Translations under genes and position numbers: made by a program
From: Azospirillum endophyticum
GTDB lineage: Bacteria; Pseudomonadota; Alphaproteobacteria; Azospirillales; Azospirillaceae
Direction of reading: 5' to 3'
Assembly: GCF_016595245.1 (NCBI RefSeq)
Contig: NZ_JAENHM010000053.1
Coordinates: forward strand, 247-49,079
DNA: 48,833 nucleotides
The notes under the pieces: generated by a model
What the model was told of the DNA's origin: nothing
The model's input: only the letters and a program-made list of their open reading frames with translations
The model's database searches: none
In this document: piece by piece, positions 28,174 through 37,315 of the stretch
Numbering within the stretch: position 1 is the first letter of the stretch
How the letters are laid out: each line of letters begins with the position of its first letter

Positions 28174-29190
28174 ATGAAGACCCTAGCCTCCGCCGTCCTG
28201 CTCGCCGCCACCGCGCTCACCGGCCTCGCCGGCTGGGGTGCGCCGGCAGCAGCAGCCGATCCGCTGACGCTCCAGCTGAAATGGGTCACCCAGGCCCAGT
28301 TCGCCGGCTATTACGTCGCGGCGGCCAAGGGCTTCTACAAGGACGCCGGGCTGGACGTCACCATCAAGGCCGGTGGCCCCGACATCAACCCGACCCAGAT
28401 CATCGCCGCCGGCGGTGCCGACGTGATCGTCGACTGGATGCCGTCGGCGCTGGCCAGCCGCGAGAAGGGCGTGCCGCTGGTCAACATCGCCCAGATGTTC
28501 CAGAAGTCGGGCATGATGCTGACCTGCCGCAAGGACGCCAACGTCAAGGATCCGAAGGACTTCAAGGGCAAGACGCTGGGCGTCTGGTTCTCCGGCAACG
28601 AATATCCCTTCCTGTCCTGGATGAGCAAGCTGGGCTATTCCACCTCCGGTTCCAGCCCGGACGTCAAGGTGCTGAAGCAGGGCTTCAACGTCGATCCGCT
28701 CCTGCAGAAACAGGCGGCCTGCATCTCCACCATGACCTACAACGAATATTGGCAGCTGATCGAGGCCGGCATGAAGGCCGACGAGCTGACCGTCTTCAAG
28801 TACCAGGACCAGGGCGTCGCCACGCTGGAGGACGGCCTCTACGCCACGGAGAAGGCTCTGTCCGATCCGAAGATCGTCGAGAAGCTGGCGAAGTTCGTGA
28901 AGGCCTCGGCTAAGGGCTGGGACTATGCCGCCAAGAATCAGGCCGAGGCGGTGAAGATCGTGCTGGAGAACGACACCACCGGCGCCCAGACCGAAGAGCA
29001 CCAGACCACCATGATGCAGGAGGTCGCCAAGCTGATCGAGGGCGGTGCCAAGGGTACCGGCTATCTCGACCCGGCCGATTTCGACCGCACCGTCGGCATC
29101 CTGATGTCGGGCGCCTCGGCGCCGGTGATCTCCAAGAAGCCGGAAGGCGCCTACAGCCACGCGGTGTTCGACGCGGCGGCGAAGCTGTAA
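28174..29190 (+). CDS. NMT1/THI5-like ABC transporter substrate-binding protein
   Basis: Encodes 338 residues with a clear signal peptide (cut near APAAAADP). LQLKWVTQAQFAGYYVAAAKGFYKDAGLDVTIKAGG is the classic opening of NMT1-like binding proteins for thiamine precursors, riboflavin, pyrimidines or nitrate-type solutes; the solute cannot be told here. Later ADVIVDWMPSALASRE and GNEYPFLSWMSKLG fit. No intact permease or ATPase adjoins it; only a permease fragment lies upstream. It may work with a transporter encoded elsewhere. AGAGGATCG serves as ribosome binding site. Confidence 0.9.
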   Translation: MKTLASAVLLAATALTGLAGWGAPAAAADPLTLQLKWVTQAQFAGYYVAAAKGFYKDAGLDVTIKAGGPDINPTQIIAAGGADVIVDWMPSALASREKGVPLVNIAQMFQKSGMMLTCRKDANVKDPKDFKGKTLGVWFSGNEYPFLSWMSKLGYSTSGSSPDVKVLKQGFNVDPLLQKQAACISTMTYNEYWQLIEAGMKADELTVFKYQDQGVATLEDGLYATEKALSDPKIVEKLAKFVKASAKGWDYAAKNQAEAVKIVLENDTTGAQTEEHQTTMMQEVAKLIEGGAKGTGYLDPADFDRTVGILMSGASAPVISKKPEGAYSHAVFDAAAKL

Positions 29191-29221
29191 GGGCCAAGCC
29201 GTAAGGGATCGGCTTGCGGGA

Positions 29222-29240
29222 GGGGGCGCTTCGGCGCCCC
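29222..29240. terminator. bidirectional terminator-like hairpin
   Basis: GGGGCGC-TTCG-GCGCCCC, a 7-bp stem with a stable TTCG tetraloop and weaker extension outward. It lies between the convergent binding-protein gene and the cyclic-nucleotide-binding gene. Confidence 0.65.
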
Positions 29241-29244
29241 TCTC

Positions 29245-29787
29245 CTACCCCCGCGCCGCCATCAACGTCCGCAGCATCCGCTCGAACCGCGCGCCGGCCA
29301 GCGAGACCTGGTCGAGCAGCCCCTCGTCCAGTTCGTCCTCCATGATCCGGCCGGCGTCCATCGCCTGGCCCTTGCCGAATTTCAGCCGATCGACCGTTCC
29401 GCGCAGGCGGTCGGCCAGGAAGATCGCCAGCGCCTTGTAGAAGCGCCCGGCGAAGCCGCCGTCGCTGCGCAGCCGTGCCTCGATCTCCCGCTTGGCCAGC
29501 GCCAGCACGATGCAGCGCCCGTCCGCCGACACGGTGGCCGAGGGCGGCGCCGAGTCGACGAAGGACACCTCGCCGATCACCTCGCCGCTGCCCAGCCGCG
29601 CGACGGTGCCGACCCCGGCGACCTCGACGGTGGCATGGCCCTCCAACACGATGTAGAGCGAATCCGAAGCCTCCCCCTGGCGCACCAGCACCTGCCCGCC
29701 GGCCAGATCGAGCCGCCGGCCGGCGCGGGCCATCCATTCGACGTCCTCGTCGCTGAGATTGCCCAGGATATACAGAACCTTGCGCAT
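29245..29787 (-). CDS. cyclic-nucleotide-binding domain protein of the NHLP export operon
   Basis: Encodes 180 residues. The cNMP domain spans about 8-125: GGQVLVRQGEASDSLYIVLEGHATVEV and the phosphate-binding-cassette-like GSGEVIGEVSFVDSAPPSATVSA. The Arg that contacts cyclic nucleotide phosphate in many domains is not obvious (PPSATV at that place), so ligand binding is uncertain. A helical tail follows, with no DNA-binding domain, so it is not a Crp-type regulator. It is the last gene of the exporter operon, 18 bases after the ABC gene. Its role is probably to control or localise export. Confidence 0.85.
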   Translation of the reverse strand: MRKVLYILGNLSDEDVEWMARAGRRLDLAGGQVLVRQGEASDSLYIVLEGHATVEVAGVGTVARLGSGEVIGEVSFVDSAPPSATVSADGRCIVLALAKREIEARLRSDGGFAGRFYKALAIFLADRLRGTVDRLKFGKGQAMDAGRIMEDELDEGLLDQVSLAGARFERMLRTLMAARG

Positions 29788-29805
29788 GGCTTTCCCTTCG
29801 AGACC

Positions 29806-32715
29806 CTAAAGCAATTGCCGGCTGGCCAGCGTGCGGAACGGGCCGTCCACCGCCATCAGCTCCTCATAGCGGCCCGCCTGCACCAGCCGTCCGCCCTCCA
29901 GCACCAGGATGCGGTCGACGTCGCGGATGGTGCTGAGCCGGTGGGCGATCACCACCCGGGTGACGCTGAGCTTGGCGAGCGAGGCCGTCACCACCGCCTG
30001 GGTGCGATTGTCGAGCGCGCTGGTCGCCTCGTCCAGCAGCAGCACGCGCGGGCGGTGGACCAGGGCGCGGGCGATCATCAGCCGCTGGCGCTGGCCGCCC
30101 GACAGGGTGCCGCCGCCGTCCATCAGCACGGTGTGCATGCCCATCGGCATCTGTTCGATGTCCTGGTCCAGCCCGACCAGCCGCGCCGCATGCCAGGCGT
30201 CGTCCAGGCCGAGCGGCGCGGTGCCGACGATGTTCTGGAACAGGCTGCCCGAGGTGATGCGGCCGTTCTGCAGCACCACGCCGATCTGCCGGCGCACCGC
30301 GGCGAGGTCGAGCCGTTCGGCGGCGCGGCCGTCGAAGAACAGCTCGCCCTGCTCCGGCCGCTCGAAGCCCAGCAGCAGGCGCATCACCGTGGATTTGCCG
30401 CTGCCCGACGCCCCGACGATGGCGACGAACTCCCCCGGCGCGATCGACAGGCTGAGGTCGTGCAGGACCGGCGGCGCGTCGGGAGCATAGCGGAAGCCGA
30501 CGCGGCTCAAGGTGATGCCGCCCTGCAACGCGCCCGGCGCATCGCGGCCGGCCGGCACCTCCGGTGCGGTGTCCAGGATCGGACGGGCGCGCTCCAGCAG
30601 CGGCAGGACGGTCAGGCTCCTGGTCAGAGCATGCGCCATTTCGGTCAGCGCCGCCAGCAACTGCCCGAAGGCGGTGATGAAGGCCAGGAAGCTGCCGGTG
30701 GAGAAGGCGGCCGGCGCCTCCTGCCCCGGCGTCGCCGCCAGGGCCTGGAGCGCCTGCTGCTTGGCATCCGATTCCATCAGCAGCGCCACCGCCAGGAACA
30801 CCGCGATGGTCGCCAGCGTCGGGAAGGCGGCGTGGAAGGTCTCCAGCGCGTTGCCGTAGCACTGGGCGGCCACCGCGCGGGACTTCTGTGCCGAGAAGCC
30901 GCGCGCCCATTCCGCCATCGCCCGCGGCTCCGCCCCGGCGACGCGCAGCTTGCCGATGCCGACGATCAGCTGCAGGACCAGCCCGTCCAGCCGACCCTGG
31001 CGGCGGATGTGCTCGCGCTCGTGCCGCAGCTGGCCGTAGGAGAGAGCCCCGGTCACCAGTGCCGACAGCAGCGACAGCCCCGTCGCGACCAGGGCGAGGC
31101 GCCAGTCATAGACCGCCAGCAACCCCAGGCTGACCGAACCGAACAGGGCGCCCAGCAGGCCGGTCACCGTGCTGGCGGCCAGGATCTCGCGCACGGTCTG
31201 CAATCCCAGCGCCCGGTCGGCGAGGTCGCCGGCGGTGAAGCGGCGGAAGAAGCCGACCGGCAATGCCAGCAGCCGGTCGATGAAGGCCGCCTGCATCACC
31301 CCGTCGATCCGGCTTTCCAGCCGCAGTACCGCCATCACCTTGACGAGGTCGAACATCGCCCCGCCGATGGCGGCGGCGGCCAGCCCGGCGATGATGAAGA
31401 CGAGCTGCCCGGTATCAGCGCGCGGGATGGCGCTGTCGAACAGGAAGCCGGTGGCGATCGGTACCAAGAGCCCCAGCACCGCCGCCGCCAGTCCGCACGC
31501 TCCCAGCCGCAGCCCGTCGCCGCCCAGGCCGCGCAGGGGAAAGCGGATCGCCTCCGCCGTATCCAGCGCCCGGGCCGGCAGCGGCCGGTAGAGGTGAAGC
31601 GCCTCCGCCGCCATGCCGTCGGCCACGCCCTGCGTCACCCGGTGCCGCCCCGTGGCGTCCAGCAGCTCGAAGCCGGTTGCGGTGGGCAGCAACGCCACGG
31701 GCACCCGGCCTTCCTCCAGCCAGCCGAGCATCGCCGCCCCTTCGCTGCGCCACCACCCGTCGCGCAGCACCACCTTGCGCCCGCGCAGCCGGGCCGCGGC
31801 CAGCATCGGGGCCAACAGTTCCGCAGCCTGCTTTCCGGCGGCATCGATGCGGGGCGGCGGTTCTTCCAGACCCATATGCGCCATCACGGCAGCCAGGGCG
31901 GCGGAAAGCGGGTCCGCCGCGGGAGCCGCGGCGGTTGCGGCGACCGTGGATGCCCGCCCGCCGACGAGGTCGGACAGGCCGCCCAGCGCCTGGGCCAGTG
32001 AGTCCCGTGCCGAGTCCCGGCTGCGCGCGGCGCGCCTCGCCTCGCCTTCCGCCTGGGCGACGATACGGGTGCCGATGCGGTCGAGTGCCCGCGCATGAAA
32101 GCGGTCGAGAGCCGGCCACAGCGTGCCCGCGTCGGGCCAGACCTCGGTGACCGCCAAAGCGGCACCGCCGGCGGTCTCGATCCAGGCACGGTCGGCCATC
32201 GGCAGAGGCGGCTCGCCGGCCCCGGTCGCCGGACCGCCCAGCCATGCCGCCTCGCCCTCCGTCACCGCCAGCCACAGCGGGCGGCGCGGGTCGGCATGGA
32301 GCCGGTCGCCGGGGCCGAGCGACCGCTCGCCCGGTTCCGCCACCCGGTCGGGCCAGACCGCCTCGCCGCCGGTCGCGGCATCGGTCAGGCGCAGGAGCCA
32401 GGCCTCGGCATGGGGCAGGAAATCCTCCTCCCCGGCCAGCTCCTCCCGCGCCACCCCGCGCAGCCGCGAGCCGATGGACCCGACCGCCACCAGCGTCGAA
32501 CCGTCGGGCCTGCCCACCCCGAACAGCAGCGCCCCGCTTTCCGCCCGGAACAGGTGGCGGCGCCGGCCGCTGCCCGCCGCGAGGTGGAACAGGTCGACAT
32601 AGCCGTCCTCGACCCGCCAGCCGAGCCGCGGATCGTCCAGCGTCAGCGGCCGGTGGTTGCCGCCCTCCACCAGGAGGGGCGCCTGCCGGATCGCGGGGCC
32701 GTCCAGAACGTCCAT
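29806..32715 (-). CDS. NHLP-type export ABC transporter permease/ATPase (second subunit)
   Basis: About 969 residues. An N-terminal region of about 400 residues without a recognised catalytic motif is followed by a six-helix ABC transmembrane domain (about 420-690) and an ATPase: Walker A VGASGSGKSTVMRL, signature LSGGQRQRLMIARAL, Walker B VLLLDEATSALD, H-loop VIAHRLSTI. This architecture matches the companion ABC protein of NHLM/NHLP peptide export systems, which lacks the peptidase domain. GTG 32718 and ATG 32715 are adjacent possible starts. It follows the peptidase-ABC gene after 4 bases. Confidence 0.88.
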   Translation of the reverse strand: MDVLDGPAIRQAPLLVEGGNHRPLTLDDPRLGWRVEDGYVDLFHLAAGSGRRRHLFRAESGALLFGVGRPDGSTLVAVGSIGSRLRGVAREELAGEEDFLPHAEAWLLRLTDAATGGEAVWPDRVAEPGERSLGPGDRLHADPRRPLWLAVTEGEAAWLGGPATGAGEPPLPMADRAWIETAGGAALAVTEVWPDAGTLWPALDRFHARALDRIGTRIVAQAEGEARRAARSRDSARDSLAQALGGLSDLVGGRASTVAATAAAPAADPLSAALAAVMAHMGLEEPPPRIDAAGKQAAELLAPMLAAARLRGRKVVLRDGWWRSEGAAMLGWLEEGRVPVALLPTATGFELLDATGRHRVTQGVADGMAAEALHLYRPLPARALDTAEAIRFPLRGLGGDGLRLGACGLAAAVLGLLVPIATGFLFDSAIPRADTGQLVFIIAGLAAAAIGGAMFDLVKVMAVLRLESRIDGVMQAAFIDRLLALPVGFFRRFTAGDLADRALGLQTVREILAASTVTGLLGALFGSVSLGLLAVYDWRLALVATGLSLLSALVTGALSYGQLRHEREHIRRQGRLDGLVLQLIVGIGKLRVAGAEPRAMAEWARGFSAQKSRAVAAQCYGNALETFHAAFPTLATIAVFLAVALLMESDAKQQALQALAATPGQEAPAAFSTGSFLAFITAFGQLLAALTEMAHALTRSLTVLPLLERARPILDTAPEVPAGRDAPGALQGGITLSRVGFRYAPDAPPVLHDLSLSIAPGEFVAIVGASGSGKSTVMRLLLGFERPEQGELFFDGRAAERLDLAAVRRQIGVVLQNGRITSGSLFQNIVGTAPLGLDDAWHAARLVGLDQDIEQMPMGMHTVLMDGGGTLSGGQRQRLMIARALVHRPRVLLLDEATSALDNRTQAVVTASLAKLSVTRVVIAHRLSTIRDVDRILVLEGGRLVQAGRYEELMAVDGPFRTLASRQLL

Positions 32716-32719
32716 CACC

Positions 32720-34912
32720 TCACCCTGCCGCGATCAGCGAGGCGTACTCGCCGCCGCGCGCCAGAAGATCCTCGTGGCTGCCGCGCTCCACCACCCGGCC
32801 CTGGCTCAGCACGATGATCTCGTCGCAGTCGCGGATCGTGCTCAGCCGGTGGGCGATGATGATGCAGGTACAGCCGCGCCGCCGCAGATTGTCGTCGATC
32901 AGTTTTTCCGTCGCGACGTCCAGCGCCGCCGTTGCCTCGTCCAGCACCAGGATCGACGGGTTGCCGGACAGAGCACGGGCGATCTCCAGCCGCTGGCGCT
33001 GGCCGCCGCTGAAATTCACCCCGCCTTCGGCGACCGGCGCATCGAGCTGGCCCCGGCGACCGGCGACCTCGCCCAGGATGGCGGCATCCTCCAGCGCCTG
33101 GGTCAGCGCCGCCTCCGGCACCGTGCGGTCCCACAGGGTCAGGTTGTCGCGCACCGACCCGTCGAACAGGAAGACATCCTGGTCGACATAGGCGATGGAG
33201 GCGGCGCGCAGCTCCACCGGAATGTCGGACGGCGCCCGGCCGTCGAAGAGGATTTGCCCCGACCAGGGCTGGACGAGACCGCAGATCAGCCGGCCGACGG
33301 TGGATTTCCCGCTGCCCGATCCGCCGACCAGCGCCACCCGCATGCCGGGCGACAGCGACAGCGACAGCCCGTCGATCAGCGGCGGGTCGAGCACGCTGTA
33401 GCCGAAGGAGACGTCCACCAGCTCCACCGCCCCGCTCAGCCGCGCCGGCTCCCCCGCGATCCCGGCGCGCGCGCCGGCAAGGCCGGATTGCGGGTCGGGC
33501 GCATGGTCCAGCGTGTCATTCAGCCTTTGCAGGTCGGCCTTCACCCGCTGCAGGGTCCCGCCCATGCCGACCAGCTTGGCGACCGGGGCGGAGAAGCTGG
33601 CAGCCAGGCTCTGGAACGCCACCAGCGCGCCGACGGTCAGCGCCCCGTCCATCACCCGCAAGGCCCCCAGCCCCAGGATCGCCGCGGTGCCCAGCGCGTT
33701 GAGGAAGGCCGGCGCCACCGCCAGCATCGCCGAATGCACCCCCAAGGTCTGGCGCACCGACAGCAGCCGCGCCTGATATCCCGCCCAGCGCTCGAAGGCC
33801 TGCCCTTCCAGCCCGGCCGACTTCAGCGTTTCGATCGCCTGGATGCTGCCGATGGTGACGGCGCCCAGCTTGGCCTGCTCCGACAGCAGGCGCCGCCCGG
33901 CATCCTCCCTCCCGCGCGAGGCACCGCGCAGGAACAGCACGTTGCCCAGCACCAGCAGGATGGTCACCGCCGCCAGCGTCGGGTCGTAGGTCAGCATCAC
34001 CAGCCCGAAGAAGGCCACCGTCAGCAAACTCATCGCCGCGGTCGCCATCTCCCCCGACAGCAGACGCGCCACCCGGTCGTTGGCGGCGACCCGGCCGGCG
34101 ATGTCGCCGGGATGGCGCTGGCCGAAGAAGGGCACCGGCAGTTGCAGCAGCCGCCAGACATAGCGGCTGGCCATCACCATGGCGAATTTGGTCTCCAGCT
34201 TGAGCAGGGCCGATTGCTGCAACGCCGTCAGCGCCGCCCGCAGCAGCGCCGTGGCGCCCATGCCCAGCAGCAGCGGCGCCAGCCAGCCGCGCTGTCCGCC
34301 GATCATCACCTCATCGACGAAGGCCTTGGTGAAGGCCGGCAGCGCGATGCCCGGCAGCACCAGCGCCAAGCTGGCGGCCAGCGCGAATCCCATCGCGGCG
34401 CGCGAGCGCTTCAGCTGCCGCCCCAGCATGCCGGCCAAGCCGGGCGGCCTTGCGCCGGCGACGAACTCCGGTCCCTTTTCGAAGGCCAGGGCCACGCCGG
34501 TGAAGGCCTCGGAAAATTCGGCGCGGGTGACGCGGCGCGGGCCGGTGACCGGGTCGTTCAGATAGGCGTGGCCGCCCTTGAAGCCCTCGAAGACCAGGTA
34601 ATGGTTGAAGTTCCAGTGGACGATCAGCGGCCAGGGCATGGCGGCCAGCGCATCGGGTTCCTTCTTGAAGCCCTTGGCGGTCAGGCCGTAGCGCCGGGCG
34701 GCGCGCAGCAGGTTGCTGGCCTTGCTGCCGTCGCGCGACACCCCGCAGGCGACGCGCAGCTCCTCCAGCGGCACCCAGCGGCCGAAATGGGCGAGCACGA
34801 TGCCGAGCGAGGCGGCGCCGCACTCCACCGCCTCCATCTGCAGCAGGGTGGGCGTGCGGACCCTCGACTGGCGGCGAGCCGGCGGCTTTGCGCTCGCAGG
34901 CCCTGCACTCAT
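32720..34912 (-). CDS. NHLP-type export ABC transporter with C39 leader peptidase
   Basis: About 730 residues. The N-terminal C39 peptidase domain has Cys31 (MEAVECGAASLG), His104 (HWNFNHYLVFEG) and Asp120 (YLNDPVTGPR), the full triad for cutting leaders after Gly-Gly. A six-helix transmembrane domain (about 165-450) and an ATPase follow: VGGSGSGKSTVGRL, FSGGQRQRLEIARAL, LVLDEATAALD, IIAHRLSTI. It processes and exports a peptide that is not encoded nearby. A GTG at 34927 overlaps the stop of the adaptor gene (GTGA) and could be the true start; the ATG at 34912 has AGGG in front. Confidence 0.93.
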   Translation of the reverse strand: MSAGPASAKPPARRQSRVRTPTLLQMEAVECGAASLGIVLAHFGRWVPLEELRVACGVSRDGSKASNLLRAARRYGLTAKGFKKEPDALAAMPWPLIVHWNFNHYLVFEGFKGGHAYLNDPVTGPRRVTRAEFSEAFTGVALAFEKGPEFVAGARPPGLAGMLGRQLKRSRAAMGFALAASLALVLPGIALPAFTKAFVDEVMIGGQRGWLAPLLLGMGATALLRAALTALQQSALLKLETKFAMVMASRYVWRLLQLPVPFFGQRHPGDIAGRVAANDRVARLLSGEMATAAMSLLTVAFFGLVMLTYDPTLAAVTILLVLGNVLFLRGASRGREDAGRRLLSEQAKLGAVTIGSIQAIETLKSAGLEGQAFERWAGYQARLLSVRQTLGVHSAMLAVAPAFLNALGTAAILGLGALRVMDGALTVGALVAFQSLAASFSAPVAKLVGMGGTLQRVKADLQRLNDTLDHAPDPQSGLAGARAGIAGEPARLSGAVELVDVSFGYSVLDPPLIDGLSLSLSPGMRVALVGGSGSGKSTVGRLICGLVQPWSGQILFDGRAPSDIPVELRAASIAYVDQDVFLFDGSVRDNLTLWDRTVPEAALTQALEDAAILGEVAGRRGQLDAPVAEGGVNFSGGQRQRLEIARALSGNPSILVLDEATAALDVATEKLIDDNLRRRGCTCIIIAHRLSTIRDCDEIIVLSQGRVVERGSHEDLLARGGEYASLIAAG

Positions 34913-34923
34913 CGGCCCTGCGC

Positions 34924-36204
34924 TCACAGGCCGGTCGCCTTGCGCAGCGCCGGGATGACGAAGGCCAGCGGCGGCTGCTCGCGCACCGTCACCTCGCCCT
35001 CCGCCAGCGTGCCGCTGGTGATGGTCATCGCCGGACCGCTGCCGGACGACCAGCGGTAGCCGGACGGCGTGCCGGCCTCCGGCACCAGATCGACGCGCAC
35101 GGCGAAGGGAGGGCCCTTGGCCGAGAACTGCGTCACCAGCCGGTCGTTCTGCAGCACCGCCTGCATGCCCTGCGGGGTGGAGGGAAAGTCCGACACTTCG
35201 GCGACCCGGCCGACCAGCGTGCCGTATTCCTCCTTGCGCACCGTCGAAGGGGCGATCCGCACATCCATGCCGGGCTTCAGCTTCTTGCCATGTTCCGGCG
35301 GGACGTAGAGCACGAGCTGCAAGCCGCGCGCCCCGCTTTCGATGCTGACCACCGGGGTGCCGGCGGCGACACGGGCGCCTTCGGCCACCTTCCATTCGGT
35401 GACCCGCCCGTCGGTCGGGCTGAGGATCCGGCTGTCCTGCTCCAGCTGCAAGGCCAGCTCGTCGACCCGTCGGCGGGCATCGGCGACGCGGTCGCGCCCT
35501 TCGGTCAGCGTCTGCTCGGCCCGGCTGGCCATGTCCAGCTCCTCCGTGTCGATCTGCAGAAGCTGGCTCCTGGCGTCGCTGACCTTCTGGCGGGCGGCGG
35601 CCAGTTCCTGGCGCGTGTCCTCCACCCGCTGACGGGTGGTGAAGCCGCGGCTGGCGATGTCCTCCTGCCCGCGCAGCATGGTGTCGAGGAACTGCACGCG
35701 CGTCTCGGCGGCGGCGGCCACCTGGCGCAGGGCGCCCCGGCGGGCGGCGAAGTTGGCGCGGCGGGCCTGGGTCTCGCGGTCGAGCTGGGCGGTGCGGCGG
35801 GACAGATCCTGTTCCCGTTCCATCACCACCGCCTTCGCGTGGCCGAGAACCTGTTCGAGCTCCGCCTTGTCGACACGGGCCAGCAGCTGGCCGACGGTCA
35901 CCGTGTCGCCCGGCTTCACCAGCGGCGCGACCAGCGCGCCCGACGCGCCGGCGACCGCATCGAACACCCGGCCGCCGCTGCCGACCAGCAGGCCGGAGCC
36001 GGTCACCCGCGTCGGGATGCTGCCCACCACCGCCCAAGCCAGCGCCAGCGCCAGCAACCCCAGCAGCGCCGTCAGGGCCAGCCAGCCCCGCGGCGTGGTC
36101 AGCACGACCAGCCGGTCCAGCTCCTCCGGCGAGGACAGCCGGTCGAGGGCAGCCTTGCGGAACAGCCGCTCCGATGGCGAGGGAGTGGTCGGCGGTGCGG
36201 TCAT
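34924..36204 (-). CDS. NHLP-type HlyD-like secretion adaptor
   Basis: Encodes 426 residues, the first gene of the exporter operon. A cytosolic N-terminus and a single membrane helix (about 40-61, LALTALLGLLALALAWAVVG) are followed by a split lipoyl/barrel-sandwich domain (VAPLVKPGDTVTVGQLLARVD and ILSPTDGRVTEWKVAEGARV) around a long coiled coil (about 115-270). It joins the ABC transporter across the periplasm. The operon order adaptor, peptidase-ABC, ABC matches NHLM loci. Confidence 0.92.
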   Translation of the reverse strand: MTAPPTTPSPSERLFRKAALDRLSSPEELDRLVVLTTPRGWLALTALLGLLALALAWAVVGSIPTRVTGSGLLVGSGGRVFDAVAGASGALVAPLVKPGDTVTVGQLLARVDKAELEQVLGHAKAVVMEREQDLSRRTAQLDRETQARRANFAARRGALRQVAAAAETRVQFLDTMLRGQEDIASRGFTTRQRVEDTRQELAAARQKVSDARSQLLQIDTEELDMASRAEQTLTEGRDRVADARRRVDELALQLEQDSRILSPTDGRVTEWKVAEGARVAAGTPVVSIESGARGLQLVLYVPPEHGKKLKPGMDVRIAPSTVRKEEYGTLVGRVAEVSDFPSTPQGMQAVLQNDRLVTQFSAKGPPFAVRVDLVPEAGTPSGYRWSSGSGPAMTITSGTLAEGEVTVREQPPLAFVIPALRKATGL

Positions 36205-36240
36205 GATGCTGCAGTCAGGATGCTGGGGTCATGAAAAGGA

Positions 36241-36276
36241 CGGCTCCGCGTCTGCCCGGTCCCGGCGGCGGAGCCG
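36241..36276. repeat. hairpin upstream of exporter operon
   Basis: CGGCTCCGC pairs with GCGGAGCCG around an 18-base GC-rich loop, just upstream of the adaptor gene on its 5' side. The rest of 36205-36511 is the shared promoter space with the divergent gntR gene and holds no convincing gene. Confidence 0.4.
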
Positions 36277-36446
36277 GGCCGGGCTCGCAATGGGCGGCGT
36301 AAAGGTGGCTATACGAATGGGTAGGTTGTGGAGAGTGAAACAAGCAGCCGGGGCAATGCAACCCTGCTGTACCACTCGACCAAAGCTGTCACGGGGCAGG
36401 CATGAAATTCCGGTGGCGAAAGGCTTTCCGCCTGCGGAAGCACAGC

Positions 36447-36460
36447 GATATATTAGTAAC
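36447..36460. promoter_or_regulatory. hexuronate operator site 1 (gntR-1)
   Basis: GATATATTAGTAAC, 52 bases before the regulator start. It shares ATATATTAGT with sites 2 and 3. Its place before the regulator's own gene suggests autoregulation. Confidence 0.55.
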
Positions 36461-36511
36461 CGCGGCATCATGCCGATGACATGATCCGCCGACGATACGA
36501 GCAGGACGACC

Positions 36512-37270
36512 ATGGATTCCAATGCGGGCGATTCGAACATGGTGGCCGTGGCCGCACCGGCCCGCCGCCGCCGCCGCCGGCCCGCCAGTGCCACCGCGAG
36601 GCCTGCCCACCGCGGCGCCACCGTGTCGGGCACCATCTACCGCAATCTGCGCGACGACATCGTCTCGCTGCGGCGCAAGCCGGGCGAGCCGGTGATCGAG
36701 AAGGAGGTGGCGGATGCCTATGGCGTCAGCCGCACCCCGGTGCGCGAGGCGATGCTGAAGCTTGCCGACGAAGGCTTGGTGGAGGTCTTCCCGCAGTCCG
36801 GCACCTTCGTCGCCCGCATCCCCTTGAGCACCCTGCCGGAAGCCATCGCCATCCGCCGCGCGCTGGAAGAGGCGACGGTGCGCTATGCCGCCGAGCAGGC
36901 GACCGGCAGCCAGGTCGCGCGGCTGCGCGCCAATCTGGAATTGCAGCGCGAGATGAAGGAGTGCGGCAATTTCGACGGTTTCCACGACGCCGACGAGGCC
37001 TTCCACGCGCTGCTGGCGGAGATCTCCGGCTATCCCGGCTTCTGGGCGGTAACCCAGCAGGTGAAGCGGCAGGTCGACCGCTACCGCCACCTGACGCTGC
37101 CGGCGGCCGGCCGGATGGACAAGGCGCTGGGCGAACATAGCGCCATCGTCGAGGCCGTCGCCGCCCGCGACCCCGACCGTGCGGTGGGGGAACTGCGCCA
37201 CCACCTGACCGACCTGCAGCTGGGCATCGCCGACGTACGGCGGAGCTACCCGCATTATTTCACGGAATGA
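36512..37270 (+). CDS. GntR-family (FCD) transcriptional regulator, copy 1
   Basis: Encodes 252 residues. A basic, Arg/Ala-rich N-terminus (about 1-35) precedes a GntR winged helix (about 38-105, EKEVADAYGVSRTPVREAMLKLADEGLVEVFPQSGTFV) and an FCD effector domain (about 120-240; metal-ligand-type residues in DADEAFHALL, GEHSAIVEA and HHL). FCD regulators of this group sense sugar acids. It is a close paralogue of the product of 40091-40873. Both flank the kduI-kduD-kdgF genes, and an operator lies before this one. Confidence 0.92.
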   Translation: MDSNAGDSNMVAVAAPARRRRRRPASATARPAHRGATVSGTIYRNLRDDIVSLRRKPGEPVIEKEVADAYGVSRTPVREAMLKLADEGLVEVFPQSGTFVARIPLSTLPEAIAIRRALEEATVRYAAEQATGSQVARLRANLELQREMKECGNFDGFHDADEAFHALLAEISGYPGFWAVTQQVKRQVDRYRHLTLPAAGRMDKALGEHSAIVEAVAARDPDRAVGELRHHLTDLQLGIADVRRSYPHYFTE

Positions 37271-37315
37271 GGACGGGCGGGCACAACGGGCAGGATCCGT
37301 TCGAATCTTGCCCGC

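Noticed and set aside
36229..36471. Minus-strand 80-codon frame with a Gly-Gly (CASAGG) followed by Cys residues, considered as the missing NHLP precursor
   Set aside because: No ribosome binding site, no leader resembling nitrile hydratase or Nif11, and it runs across the operator and promoter of the divergent regulator.
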